This document shows, in pieces, positions 19,511-33,775 of a stretch of DNA of 64,000 nucleotides; within the stretch, counting starts at the first letter, position 1; every line of letters starts with the position of its first letter. Position numbers and translations under genes: made by a program. The stretch is from NCBI GenBank assembly GCA_030247885.1, contig JAPDRO010000030.1, forward strand, positions 1 to 64,000. Direction: 5' to 3'. Source of the stretch: Taxawa tesnikishii (nom. ined.). Its lineage: Eukaryota; Ascomycota; Dothideomycetes; Dothideales. The notes under the pieces are model-generated. The model had not been told where the DNA came from, made no database searches, and was given only the letters and a program-made list of their open reading frames with translations.

Positions 19511-22500
19511 ACTACTCGTACTAATAATACTACCTATACTAGACGTTATAGTACTTACTACGCATACTAGTATATATGGCAATTACTACATGTACCGATA
19601 ATTCTAGTATATACTAGTATATCTAGCTTATCTTACTAGGCGAGTTATTAGGCGAATCGCGCTTCGACTTAGTACTACGTATGTCTCCGTAAGCTCCGAG
19701 TAATAACCTTATCTAGAGCGATTTAATAATACGTACTAACTCGTCTATGCAAACCGATTCGTCTATCTATATCGAGTTGGTTATATATATCGACTCGTCG
19801 ATATTCGTCGAGTTAGTAATACGCTACTATTAGGTTACTTAAACTAACTAAGTTACACGTTCTAACTCGCTAGTATATACTAGCTTATTAGCTTACCTCG
19901 ACTCGCTAATATACGTTAGCCTTCCCCGACGTGGAATATATAGTATATATAGATTCTAGCAATATATAACGTCGGTATAAGAGCGTAGCCTAGTACATTT
20001 GTTCTATAGTATCTACCTATCTATTAACTCTATCCTTACCTTTACCTTAGCCCTCTTCTTCTTAAGCTAGGGATCTAGTAACTACTTCCGAATCGCTTTA
20101 AAACTGTCCTTATTAAACGGGCGATTATCCTTGCCCTATAGTGTAGGTATAAGTCTATTAGCCTTAGCGTAGATACTATATAACTATAAGTACTAGCCTC
20201 GTAGTAGTCCTAGTATATCTAACGTCCTTTTTTAACCCTTACTTATAAAGCGCCTTTGCGAGTAAAGGTTACTACCTCTAGCGTACACTCCGACTACCCT
20301 TTAGTTTACTATTGTCCTTAAGTATCTATAGATAGCTACGTAACGGATAATAGTAGGGAAGATAGCGAACTACTTAATAATTGCCGTACTATACTTCCTA
20401 CCGCGTTAGACTATTATTCGGGGGACGCTCCGCCCTAAGCGGGCTCCGAAACCCTTACTCCTACGGTGGCTTTAACTACGTTACTATATCCCGACTCGTT
20501 AGGTTATCGTCTAACTCTATATCGTCCGACTTGCGGGGTATAGCGTAGTCTATAGTAGCTCTATAGCTAGATTTCGATAGAGAAGATAGTTATCCCTTGC
20601 GAAGACTAGCTTTATTTAGATCTTCGCTACTATTAATTTCCTTACTATTCGAGCTCTCCTTAGAAGTTAGTTTAGTAAGTATATTTGCCCATTTTTATAT
20701 GTCTATTACGTTAACGAATTTGTCTATATATAAGTCCTTCTTAAGGGTCGCTAGTACGGCTTCGGTAAGGCGGCTCTAAATTAGCTCCTAACGTTCTAAA
20801 CATTGAGTTAACTAGGTCCTTTACTTCTCCTCGAATAGTTCTACTACCTCGTTCGAGTCGAAGTCTAGATATATTAGCTCGCTAGTCTTATCGAATCTAT
20901 ACGTTCTAGTAGCCTAGCTATTAAGGAATAACTATAAAGTAGCATAGACCGATACTATAAGGAAGGGCGATAGTAGTCGAAATAACTTAGTTATTAACGG
21001 ATAGATACTAGCTCGGCTTACTCTAAAGTATACGGACCGGATACTCTCTATTATTAAATAGCTAGTATACCTCTTAGCCTACGTTCGAATTAGCTTCTAG
21101 TATCTAATAAAGAATAACGTTAGTATACTTTTCCCGTCCTTATACTCGAACAAGGCGTTTAGTATATACTTATAGGCCTATTTCTTCCTAAATGCGACGC
21201 TACGATGCCGCGAGTAGACTAGCCTTTCGAGTGTAGCCTTAATTAAAGCGGTAGTAGTACTCCTACTCTTGCGAACGGCTTCGCGAAGCTAGTATACGCT
21301 TAGTATTATACCTATTCCGTTGGTCTTCTAATATCTTACCTTAAATCTCATGCCTTTATATATAGTTACTAGAATGCTCTATAGAGGGTTAGTCTTTAGC
21401 TTTTTGTCTTAGACTCCCGCCCACTCGCCCTCGGCTATCTCGAGAAGTATAGCTTCTACTTATAAGGTAGGAAATATTAACTATTCGTAGTGTCTATTAT
21501 ACGTACGAGTAATAAGTCGTATACGTACTTCCGAGTATATCTCGCGCTAGTCTAGTAGTATTACCTATCCTTTCCCTATGTTTACGCTATAGTGTCCTAG
21601 TTAGTCTAGTATACTACTATCTTGCGAGCCACTCGCTCGGCCGCCGGATTATAAAGAACTAATGTCGATTACGTCGACGCCGGCGCCTATTATACCTACG
21701 TCTCGTTTTCTTTTTCGACTAGAAGGCATTTCCTTAGAAAACGTAAGTAATAGCGCTACCGCCGATAGTATACTTACTTACTTCCTCCTATACTACCCTA
21801 GAAAGACTAGGGACATACGACTAGCCTCCGCTTCTATTAGTACTATTAGGCGTAATATTAGTATACGTTCGTTAAATACGTAGTTACTTATTATATGTCC
21901 TAAACTCTCCTAGTACTATACTACTAAGATATCGTACTCGTATACTAGTAGGATAGTAGTATATAGACGTAGAGTACTACTTACTCTCTTAGTATTAGTC
22001 TAGAGTAATAGTAGTAGATATAGTATAGGCTTTCATTAAACTAGGCGCGTACGAATTTAAGTTAAGTCTAGTAGTTTTAGCGTACTAACCGACGTAAGGG
22101 AACGTTATCTTTCGCAAGGAATTGTTAGCTAACGCGATATTATATAAAGTCTAGTTCGCGGGATATAGCCGAGCTAACTAGCGTTTATTTAGAGTAAGCC
22201 TAGTAGTTAACTTACTATACTATTATTCGATATGCAAAGTAGTTCTCCCTACTAGTAGGAAGCTAAGTATAGATGTCGGGGCCTAAGTCTTTAGTAATGT
22301 CCGACGATCCTAGCCCTCTAGGTACTAGGGTATTTAATACTACTAATCGTGTTAATATTAATGTAAGCTAAGCTTCGAGACACTATATAGCAAGTAGTAT
22401 TACTTGACGGAAGAGACCCGATAGACTTATATCTAATTAGTTAGCTATCTACTTAGTCGACTCGGAAATTAGTAGGGACCCTGCCCCTGTCCGACTTAGA

Positions 22501-22899
22501 ACGTAAATTATAGAGATCGCTAACTTGGGATACGAGTCGCCTATATCGTCGAATTGCCGCGGACGATTCGGTAATCTCTCACGAGTTTGCGTATCTATAG
22601 TAGGTAGCGACGCACTAAAGGACCTAAGTCTCTTACCTTTAATTCCTTACCCGTATACTTTACTATATCCTCTAAGCCTCGACGGCGCTCCTAGTTAGAA
22701 TAGTATACTTTTATACAAACTATTCGCATAGATACTCTCTTCTTCGTATAATACTCCCTCGTCTATGCGCTTTACTTAATCACTCGACGCGACTCGGTAG
22801 GGACGGGTAGTAGTTTAATAATATACCTACGTAGTAGCCTCGCGTAGTTACGGATCCTATCGTTATCTAATCTATTAGGATTAATCTTCTTATTAGTTC
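19511..22899. other. Left arm of the 14.3-kb element, no gene assigned
   Basis: RIP-mutated. Short open stretches (20597-20779, 21662-21883) have no recognisable sense. The minus strand near 22200-22320 reads as possible protein (VGHYxRLRPRHLYLASY), perhaps the continuation of the minus-strand gene to the right. I cannot define a gene. Confidence 0.5.
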
Positions 22900-24000
22900 T
22901 AGTATTCGGTTTATCTAGATAGTCTTACACGCGTCTCTTAAATCGTGCCTCTTATAGCCTAGCGAGCTCCTCCGTGTAGGCTTCTCTAATACTATCTCTA
23001 TTAATAGTCTATAGCTTCTTTACGGCCGTCTCTAGTTAAAATACGCGATAGCTTACTTAGTATTACTACTCGAGAATAAGCGAGAGGAAGGCGTCGACGA
23101 GCTAATGACTTTTATAGACTAGCTAGATATATAGGCCGTTTATGGCTCTAGACATTCTAACGTAGTCGGTACTAGTAGTATAATAAAGAAAGTTAGAAGT
23201 TACTTCGAGAGCGTCTTATATACTAAGACTACCTTCTATTACTACTTGTTATCTATCGAAGGGCGGTCTCTAATCTAGTTATTATCTTATCCGAGGAGAT
23301 CGGCCTCGCGTTAGAAACCATAGTCGGATTCTAGTATCGATATAAATATATCCTAGTCTAGATCTTCTATCGTAATCGCGCTCGAAGAAGTACTATATAG
23401 CTAACTACGCGCTAGTTCGCAAGGTCGACAAAGCGCTTTAAAAGTGCCGTCCCTCCGTATAACCGATATTATTCCTTACTACGTCTTATGTTTTATAGTT
23501 ACTATGGAGGTTTAGGGAGTACTAGCGGATAGATAGGTATCGTCTAGTAAGTAGTATTTCGGCTACGTATCTTTCTCTTCGTTTACGTACTCTATATCCT
23601 TACTCTTAGGGAGTCCTTTACACTGTCGTCGGAAGTTCGTACTTATATAGTATACTAGGTCCCGAAAGAGTACTTAACCCTTCTCCGTCCGCATGATCTC
23701 AACCGTATCTAGGAAGCGACTTTGGGTCTACTTAGACGTAAAGATACACGTAAATATCTCCTTATATATAGTATTCTTTTTAGAAATCGAGCGGAATGTC
23801 TACCTAAGTAAGCCTCTTTATATAATCTCGTATTCTACGCGTACATAGAATTCTTTATAGCTATCGTTATCTAGACTAAGACCCTCTTAAAGACTACTAT
23901 ATCTAGGTTAACTATCTAGTAACTAAGTAGATATAGGTTTAGTAATTCGTATTATTATTATCGTCCGAGTCGTCTTACTTAGGGTAGCTAGTCTATCCGA
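22900..24000 (-). pseudogene. Cargo protein of unknown function in the 14.3-kb element
   Basis: A single minus-strand frame stays meaningful for over 300 codons, broken only by TAG/TAA/TGA codons that look like RIP products. Readable pieces: LSLDNDSYKEFYVRVEYEII, TFRSISKKNTIYKEIFTCIF, FLDTVEIMRTEKG, VLFRDLVYYISTNFRRQCKG and GTFKALCRPCELARS. The CRPC pair may bind zinc. It reads opposite to the helicase and transposase. No family recognised; ends uncertain. Confidence 0.5.
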
Positions 24001-24364
24001 GTTAGTACTATGTTAACTAACGGTAGAAGATCGCAATTATATCTTATTAAAAAACGAGGTAGACATTAGTATAGTATAGTTAGATCTATTAATCGTACGG
24101 CCTCGTTATGCCGATATATTATATAAGGTATAGTAGCTTAATACGAAGGGTTACCGTTATATATACTACTATATTCGGCCTAGATCTTAATATTCTAGGT
24201 TATTATCGTGCGTATATGTCCTTATACTTATTACCTCGAGTTAATAGGACTACGCTTACGTCGTATACGAGTTAACCGAGGTCGCTTATATATATACCCT
24301 TAGAAAAGCGACGTTAGCTTATCGCGCTTCTCCTTATTATTAAAAAGAATACTCTATAAATACA

Positions 24365-24650
24365 ATGACCTCGTTTAATGTTAGCTTCGATAATAGTAAT
24401 ATTTGGGCGTATAGTTCGTATAATTACTCTCCTCTACTTATATATAATATCTCTATCGCTAGATGCGCTAAACTATAGTAGATCCGAACGGCCGGCTATT
24501 TATATTAACTATAGCTTATATACTTACTTCCGTTGTCGTCGTATACGAGCTTATAATACTAATAATCCTCGCCAGGCTAGGCCTACCTCTAGGATCGATA
24601 GCCGAGGTATAGGGACTTCTTATTAGCCGGGGACGTTCTCTCCGTTAAGG
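24365..24650 (+). pseudogene. Short coding remnant, possible gene start
   Basis: From the ATG at 24365 one frame reads MTSFNVSFDNSNIWAYSSYN and onward for about 95 codons with only TAG/TAA interruptions typical of RIP. Asn/Ser/Tyr-rich, without recognised motif. It could be the first exon of the plus-strand genes that follow or a separate small gene, divergent from the minus-strand gene at 22900-24000. Confidence 0.3.
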
Positions 24651-25699
24651 CCACTATAATAGCGCGTTAATAGTCTAGTTTAGATAGCCGTATAGCGAGA
24701 TGTTATCTTTAGTTTAAGGAAGTATCTCTATATAGGCATATGCGCCTAATATACTAATTAGAACGTTTGTTACTATTTCCCTATTTCTTTATTATAAAGC
24801 CTACATATTAGCTAATAGCGTGATTATAGTAGTATATTATCTATATCGGTCTCTTTATACTCGCTACGTTATGTATCGGGTTATATAGTTTGGCGCGTTC
24901 TTAGTATAATAGATAGCGTATATTTAGTAGATTAAGTCGACGAGTTAGTACTACTACGTATAAATCGCCTTTCGAATCGCCTTTGTCCCTTACATTTATA
25001 TACTACTACGTATAGACCCGCCTTACATAATACGAGTATATAGGGTAGATAGGAAAGCGATTCGCAAGTAACGAGTCGAATAGTAATTCGTTTCTACTAC
25101 TAGCCTTTTAACCTACTAGTAAACCGAGTTTACTCTATGTTTACATATAGGTACCCTATTAGTCCGATTGTACTTATCGTTTATCTTATTTACAAATACA
25201 CACATATATATATACTAATAATCTTTCTTACGTTTACTACCTCTTTTATCTACTACTATATAGAGCTTTCCTCCTTTACTACGTTCTTCTCCTAATTACA
25301 AATTACTACGTCTAGCTATATTAGTTACGTATAGTACTAGTAATATAGTAACTCGTTACTCTACGTATTAACTATACGTTTCTCGGCGATCTACTAACTA
25401 TCTCGCCTTATACTCTATTTAAACTTCCTCCGACTATCGCTTGCGCGTTACCTTACGCGCTATAAGGCTTCTACTAAAGCTCTTTATCTACGCTACTATC
25501 GGGAAATACTACCGTTCTAAGATCCTTTACTTAGTTAGTTTAGCTATATACTTAGTACTCGCGTACGTTGTTCGCTCTTTAGGCTATTAATCTAAGACTA
25601 ATAACTAATATCTCTAGATTACTTACTCTACTAACCCTCTCATCTATCGGCCCTACCGCTTCGACTACTCCTTCCTCTATTCTATGTTCTAGTCATTAT

Positions 25700-28600
25700 A
25701 GTAGCCCATTCTAGAGTATTTAACGTATCCGACGATATAACCTAGACGGAAGATAGTATTATAATATAGTTACGTACTAAAATAGGCGAGAGGTCCGACT
25801 CGTTCTTTAGGACGTTCTTTAACTAAAACGTAAATAACTTCCGCGCCGTAGTAACTACTACTATAGACAAATGTAGGAGTACTAGTATAGACATAGAAGC
25901 CCCCGCCTCGGTGATAAGAAACTCTAAATCGAGTAACGCTTTAAAGCCGAGAGCTTAATAATAAATGACTCCGCCGACACATTTAAATATTACGGCGGAA
26001 CGTAACCGTAATAGTTTACTAAGAGAGTACTTCGTAGTCTAAACCGTACCGTAGAAGTTCTAGTAGACGTAAAAGGGAGCGTACTCTAGGCGTAGATTAT
26101 AAAGGTATAGGGAGCTCGGAAGAAAGGAAACAAAGGTTTAATACCTACTTACTCTACGCTACGGTCCCAGACTCGGTCGAGGAGCCCTATAGTAATATCG
26201 TCGTCTAGCTACCGTAACCGTAGCCCTCTTAGGTTACGTTTATCGAGTTTAAGCCTTGGAGCCAATAACTTCGTAAACCTTAACTTCGGTCTATTACGCC
26301 CTAGTAATAAAGACGCGATAGATATTAACGACCTACTATTCGTAGTATATACGCTATATAAAATGCCTCTTATTATTATAGTTATCGAGTAAACCGGGCC
26401 GTATCTCCGTATTAACTAGAATGCCTATTATAGTTAGACTAGTACGTTCCTTATACTAAATAGAGCTACTTAGTAGGACACGTTTACTAAGTTTTTAGGT
26501 ACGTCGGGCTATAAGGATTAGCTAGTATTTTGGTTTAATCTATGGGCTAGATATATATACTCTCGAGTCGATAATAGGTTTAAGCTTAGTACTATAGTAA
26601 TGTAACTCTAGAAATTCTAGCGTGGAAGGAGTAGTACTATCTAGCTCTTTCTTACTCCTAACGAGGATACTATTTAGCTTATACCCTACGAAGAGAAAGG
26701 TAAAGTTATTACGCTATCCTAAGTAGTATACTACTAACATGTTAATAGTTAAGACGCGCTTAGCTAATAACGTTTATAATATAGTTATTTAGACTCTAGA
26801 AGAGTAACTTACGGAGGACGATTTAGTCTAATAGTAACTAGTAAATAAGGACGCTTAGTAGCTCGCGGATAAGGAAGCTTAGTAACTCGCGAATAAGGAA
26901 GCCTAGCGACTCGCGAATAAGGAAGCTTAGCGACTTGCGAATAAGGAAACTTAGCGACTTATAGATAAGGAAGCTTAGCGACTCGCAGATAAGGAAGCTT
27001 AGCGATTCGCCGATAAGGAAGCTTAGCGCGGTAATAAAGAACGCAATGTTAAAGAGACCGGATAGCCGTGGATAATTCCTACTATATTAGACGACGATAT
27101 TAAGGTTACCGAAAGTCCTACTATACTCTCTATCGATCTTAGTAAATACAACTACTCGAAGAATAAGGTACTATCGTCCGCGAAGCTACGCCCTAAGATA
27201 CGAGAGGGTTTAACCGAAGAAGCCTTAGCGAAGGTAATAGATCTAAAACAAATCGACGTTAATACCTAGAACGCTATATATAGGTTTTTCGGCTATGACT
27301 CTACTAATATATATCTAAGATTCGGCGTGTTCTTCCCGGGATAGAAGCGTAGTACTAAGCTTCTATTATACTAATTCTATACGGTTAGATGGCTTCTAAA
27401 GAGGCTACTATAGGGATCTAAATACGTCTTTATTAGACACTCTATAGGTATAGGTAAGATAGCTATCGTCCTTATACTCTTAAAGCTTCTAGTAAAGGTA
27501 GCTAAAGATAGAGTAGTAGGTATTACGTATCTATTAGATTCTAGCTTCTATCTAAATCCTAACGCGCTTACTTAAGTCGATAGACTATTACGACGTACTT
27601 AATTAGGACTTATACTAGTAATTACTCCTACCTACTTATTATCTAACTAGGTTAACGAATAGCGTAAGTTTTCTATAGTTATCTTAGAGAAATCTACTAG
27701 AGTTAAGATAATTCTAATATTACTAGTCGGCCTATTAACTAATAGGGCTATAGAATCCGAATTCAAGGATTACTATAGGCTTAACGATATAGTTAGGCCT
27801 AAAGACTTACTACCTCGAGAGTAGCTAGTAGCTACTTATAAATTAGAGGAAGATATACCTATAATAATCATAGCTAAAATTCTACTAGAACCTAATACGT
27901 CATATAAACCTAAGCTATAGTAATCGAAATAGTATATACTTACTACCTAGGTAATTATAGTATTAAAACTTACGGTTAAAGTACTAGGAGACTTAAACGT
28001 CCACGGAGAAATTTACGCTCGTTAGAGTGTCGTCGTATTCGACGAGTACTATACGAACCGTAACTCTAATTCGTCTATTTAGTCCAAGTTAGCGTACCTT
28101 CCTAGCGATCCGAATTTCATTTTTATAAGTAAAACTCCGTTTCCGCCGACGCTTACTTTAGTCCCTCCTCTTCTCGCTACTTACGCTCGCTACTATAAAC
28201 CAAAGTCCGGAATAAAGTTTATAACTATCGCGGCGAGTAAATAGACCCTAAGTAACGTACGTACTACGAATCTACTATTTCGACTAAACCTTACCTAAGT
28301 AAAGTAACGCGCTTTATCTCGAACTAGCTTTATACTAATTGCTTAAAGTATAGCAATTATCGACAAGGCTTAGAATAAGAAGAATAAACTCTCCGATGCG
28401 ATCGCTAAATCGGTATAGGATAAAGAGGACGAAGAGGACGAAGAGGGACGTAATAGTAATAATAAGTAAGATACCCCCGGATAGTGTCCGCGTCGAGCTA
28501 ACACTAGAGTTACAACGTGCGATACAAGTCGTAGCGAAGGGCGCTAAAAGTATATGATTCGCTTCCCTACGAAGCTTTAATAGTAAGTCAATCTAAATTC

Positions 28601-29560
28601 CGAGGGCTAACTAGTACTAGACTTCCTACTACATGCCACATAGGATTAGTATTTTAATATCGACGAGAAGTTCCGTCGCGACGGCCTAGGGGACGAATAG
28701 TTGTAATCGGTAAAGGAAGTCTAGACGAAGACTAATAAATACTCTAAAGCTTAGACGGAGTAGCTATTCTTCTAGATTATTTGCAAATTTCGTATCTAGA
28801 TAGTATTCCCTTGTCTATATACTCTAATAGAGAACGACGATGAGATAAAGGCCGAGCTAAATAAAATAGACCGTGACGACGCGGTAAGGATTCTAAAGGG
28901 CGCACGGAATTCTACGTTATAGAGCTATATATATAAGATCGATTAACTCCCTCCGATAATAGTATTAAAGGACATAATCGCGTAAATACGTAGTTAACTT
29001 AACTTCTTTAAGAGGCTACGAAAGATTATTATTGCGGCTTTTATACTATTTAACATTATAGTAGTCTATATAGTAAGTAGTTACTACTTATATATACTAA
29101 TAAACTACTAATACTATCGTAGTACCTACTTTAGCTAGTAGGGCGGCCAAACTATACGGCAATTAACGATGAGAAGGACATCGTACTTGTCGCTTTATAG
29201 AATAGTTAAACCGAGCGTAACGAGTAGATTACTAACTTTAAGACTACGACCTCTAGCTATAAAGAATAGCCTAGTATTATAGTCGCCTTAGTAACATAGA
29301 TCGTAGCGAGCCTATCCCTCGACTTAGTGGACGTAGTAATTATCGTCGATCCCGAGTTTAACATAGTAAAGGTTAAGTAGGTTATGGCTAGAGTAAGACG
29401 TATAAGGCTTACGTAAAAGGCTCCCTATACTAAAGGGTTTCGTCTAATATATAGTACTTTATAGTATAACCTTTAGGATTAGATATATAAGCGCTAGAAT
29501 TTAGCTACTTATATCCGCGATTAGGTACACCGTGTGGCCGGATAGACTAGCTATAGTAGC
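25700..29560 (+). pseudogene. SNF2-type helicase remnant carried by the transposon
   Basis: Plus-strand coding block. At about 26240-26720 is a region rich in aromatic residues (DINDLLFVVYTLYKMPL, WFNLWARYIYSRVDNRF). Next comes a charged octapeptide repeat (26843-27028), likely a coiled coil. In the same frame as the repeat follow motif I RHSIGIGKI (27435-27461; family GxGKT), motif II VVFDEYY (about 28032) and motif III FISKTPFPP (family SGTP, about 28125). Motif VI VMARVRRIRLT (family RxxRxGQ, about 29384) is in another frame, so introns or indels lie between. SNF2 proteins move or remodel chromatin or DNA using ATP. The match is to general SNF2 motifs; the exact subfamily is not clear. Inactive because of many stops. 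Confidence 0.6.
26843..27028 (+). repeat. 24-bp in-frame tandem repeat (octapeptide QRLADKEA type)
   Basis: Nearly eight units of 24 bp with the core ATAAGGAAGCTTAGCGACTC. In frame each unit encodes an octapeptide like ANKEAxRL, with x = Q where TAG replaced CAG. The unit size and charge pattern fit an alpha-helical coiled coil joined to the helicase. Confidence 0.92.
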
Positions 29561-30599
29561 AATTAAATAGGTACCTAGAGCGTAGATAGTACTTAGAAGA
29601 AGATATTACGAAATAGTATAGAGGATCCCTTATATCTAGTAATACGATTCGCTAGGTCTTATACTTAGTTTTACTTCTTTCTCTACGATTATAAAGGTAG
29701 ATAGACATAATGTTATTAGCTTTCTTATACCCTTTACTCCGTTCGCGACATGTTATAGTTCTTACTACGAACTATAAGTCGTTTATAATTCGAGAGTTAT
29801 TAAATAAGTCGCAAGGCGACTTATATACTTATAGTATTCCTTTAGGGGTATAGGGACAAGATGTAGGAAGAAATAATCCAGGGTAGATCTAGACGCGCCG
29901 AATTGTAATACAAATTACAATACGAATTAGTAAAAGACGAATCGGCGGAAGGCGAATCGGAAGATCTAATCTAATCTAATCGAGCGCCCGGGCGTCTAGG
30001 GTTAACCCTCTTCGGCTTATATATATGCGACTTTAATATAATAGTAGACATATACTACTACTATAGTCCGACCGTATGCCTATAGTATATATAGACGCGT
30101 ATGTAAACAATCGTACGGCCTACGAATATACATCGCTACGTATAGAGTATACTATTTATATAACTCTTAATACGTAACTATTAGCATAGAGGATACTACT
30201 TGTCTACTAACAACCGATATATTAACCGACATTACGGACGGAGAAACGACTATACTATAAATTGAAGATATACCGTAGCTATAGTTTAATTATATTAACG
30301 AAGGCTATAGTATATAAAACGTAACCGGCGTAATTATAAATAATAGTAAGTTCGAAGAACTACTAGACGTTTTTTAAGACGTCGCCTATAACCTACTAAC
30401 CGCGGAAGAGGAGGATAACCTATATAGAGACATACTATAGAGTTCTATACTAGAGGACGAACGAGATAGTATTAGAACTAGCGGCTCTATAGCTTATAGT
30501 AGTAAGGGTAGACTATCGTCGTCTACCTCGCGTATAGAAGGTAAAACGAGGACGTTTAAAGAAGTTATAGGGAGAGTAGTAAGTAGAGGAGTAAATAGG

Positions 30600-33270
30600 T
30601 AAGTAGTATTATATATCGACACCGTTTCTCTAGGTTCTAATATAAATATATATATACGCCTCCCGTATTTACGGACTCGGAACGACTCGCCGGCTTTACT
30701 AGTAATATAGATATTACGTTCGCAAACTAGCTATACTAGGAAAATATATTTAAAAACGCAATTACTCGCCTAATGCGTAAACCAAGGCTACATGCGATTA
30801 TATAACACTTTAGCTAGCGTTCGGCGGCCGAACTCGAAGAGAAGATAGTTATAATAGGAAGAGGAAGAAACGTCGTATAATAGAATATCCGGCCTTTTAT
30901 ACTACCTTCGACGAACACATTATAGGGGACTAAAAGATACTACTTTCAATATAGATGAGTCGAAGACGCGATTCGGTTCTTCCTAGGGTATTCTAGTTTT
31001 AGTAACGACCTCTAATTCTCTCCTTACTAGATATAAATAGGCGATAGAAACGCGCGTAGAGTATATAACGAGATAGCTTCGGCTAATTAGTAGTAGGACA
31101 CTTAAGAGTAGCTTGGCCGTGATAATACTATAATTATACTATTAATCGTATCTATCGACAAGACATAGGTAACGAACTATTAGGGAGACTAATTAGCTTA
31201 TCTAGTATACCTTACTATAGGTAACCTTATAGTAGATATACGGAACTCTAACTAAAGGCCTAGATCTATACTTCTTACTTTAATCCTAATAGTAAAGAGA
31301 AGGACGCTACTACTCGAGCTCGTATATTCTATGATTATCTTAAGGTCCTATTCGACCCTATTAAGGAGATCCTATATAATAGTAGTAGAGAGCTACCGTG
31401 TAGTAACAGATAGACGCGTTAGTACTTCCCTATTCTCGCTATAATAACTCTAGACTACGAAGAGTAAGCCCGGGTAATAGGGGTTAAGAGTAGTCGACAA
31501 TGTACTATATATAGTATACGTCTAAGTAATCGAGAGGACCTTAAAGCGTAGGCTCCCTAGAGGATATATAAGGAGACTTAATAGCAAATTAGTTACTAAC
31601 GAATAAACCCTACTAACTGCGACTAAGAGGACTAGGTATACGATATCGACTCGTTCGCTTTCGGCTATCTATAGGTAAATATATACGTAATAATGATAGT
31701 TAATATCCTATACTAGCTACTTAAGGGCGTACTTAATTACGTACGGTAATAGTTAATTACTCTACTAGAGGACTTACTTCCTAAAAGGCACGGCAAAATA
31801 TATAAGGCGGTAATCGAAGAAGCTAGATAGCGCGGAATACGATTTCGAGGTAAGATACTACTAAAGGACTTCGTCGTAGATCTTATCGATAGGCGTTTTA
31901 TAGTAGTCTCGCCGTACTGCGACTTACGTATATTCGAGTAGTTATTAAGTAGAAGACAAATGATAAGGAAAGAGCTTAAGAGTATCCTACGATAGCTACT
32001 ACTAGTATTTACCCCATTCTTAGAGGAGGCTAGAGCTACGGAGGTAATCCTATTTATACGCGTAGTTATCGACTTTGTCTTACTCTCGCTCTATTATAGT
32101 CATAACAACGACACTCTCTACTATATAACGTTAGCGCTATTTCGTATAAACTAATATAAGGAGATATTCCGAAGGTATCGGCCTAATATAATAGAAGATA
32201 TGAAAGGCCATTTTAACTTCCCTAAATAGTATATAATAATACACTATATAGACATGATTAGACGACTCGAATTAGCGCTAGGACTCGATATAGGCTACGG
32301 TAAGCATAACTACGTAACGTTCGTCAAGTAGGGGTATAAGCGTACTAATAGGAAGGAAGGCTAGGAGGATTAGCTTACTATATAGAACGATTATAGTCTA
32401 AGTATAACTACTAAATTCGACATTAGACCGTACCTACGTAACCTTACTATAGCGGAGAAGATAAAAGAAGTAAATAAACTAGTAAGGCCAACCGAGGTAG
32501 TTAATATAGAGCGTTATTTTAGGTAGCCGCCGACGGCGCGACTAAAACTATATATAGCGCGAGAGAAATAGTAGCAAGTTAACGAAGTGTAAATACTCCT
32601 TAAGCCTATAGTTAGTGTCGTCTTTCGACAAGCGTTAGCCGTATTTATACGCGAATCGAGATTACCGGAAGCTAGTACTACCTAAGCTAGCATATACGAT
32701 CCTAATTAGTTAGAGGAAGACGACTCGTAGATATTACCGTATTAGGTACAGTTTTACCCCTCATTGTAGTATAGAAAAGCTACTAGTAAAGATCCTAATA
32801 ATCCCGATAGTACTAAATATAATATAGTTAGGTACGCGCCGAACTAGCAAAACATTAATAGTAACGTAAGACATAATTAGATATAAGTATAGGAGTACGT
32901 AATAGTTACCTCCGAGTCGTGCGACAATTTAGTAAATACTATATCCCAAGTAGCGTTCGACGGACGTCTACTAGCGCGCTTGTAGCTTATCGTTACTATA
33001 GAAGATAAGTAGCGCGACAAAAATGGCAATATAACTACGCGGAGATATATAGGTACGTTAGTCGATCTATATATACCTAAGAACCCACACGGCCGCGTAG
33101 ATACCGTACATAGGATAACTATTATTAAGCCGATGCTACTACTACCTCGGAGAGGCTTACGACGCTTAAGTAGACGAAGAATATATCCCTTGACCGGTAT
33201 TTACTATAGTATCTACGTAGTATCTACGTTAGTACTATAGAACGATAAGAGTAGTAAAATGTATATTAAT
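30600..33270 (+). pseudogene. Plavaka-like transposase remnant
   Basis: Plus-strand block of about 850 codons. Readable pieces agree in order with fungal Plavaka transposases: FTDSERLAGF, FSxRSAAELEEKIV, YRxVEDAIRFFLGYSSFS, VSIDKTxVTNY, VYLTIGNLIVDIRN, ATTRARIFYDYLKVLFDPIK, GVKSSRQCTIYSIR, LLKGVLNYV, LFRINxYKEIFRRYRPN, HFNFPKxYIIIHYIDMIRRL. The hallmark is the VYLTIGN segment followed by DIR and, later, HxNxPK before a HY(I/V)xMIR segment. The frame changes near 31250-31290, by intron or indel. Stops are mainly TAG at Q/W sites. The protein would cut and move the element through its TIRs. Confidence 0.75.
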
Positions 33271-33775
33271 AATACTACTAATTAGGAGACGTACAATTTC
33301 CTATGGAACGCGGACTAGGAGGAGGAGGTAGCTCGAATAGCCGTCGACTCGAGGAACGCTCGCATAAGAGCGGCGAAGGTTATAATATACTAAAGAGCTA
33401 AATACTACTTATAAGTAAGATAACCTTAGTATCTACTAAATCGTTAACTTACTCGCTAAACGAATCGCAAGGGTAGCGACTCGCGCGGTCTTATATACGG
33501 CTCGTATATTAGACGACTCGCGTATAGTAGGGAGATAGTAGGCTATAGTTAAGTTAGTAGCCGATTTAGTTAACGATTTAGTTAACGATTCGTAGACTAG
33601 GCGATGAATAGGTTTATAGGAAGAGAGTTATTAATTCGCTTTATATAAAGTTATTATAACAATGTTTCTCGTAGTATAGTATAGTCTCGCATAACGTAGT
33701 ATATATTTATATAACGTAGTAAGCGTAGTAAGCGTAGTATACCTAGTATATACGGTACGATTATTCGTACTACGC

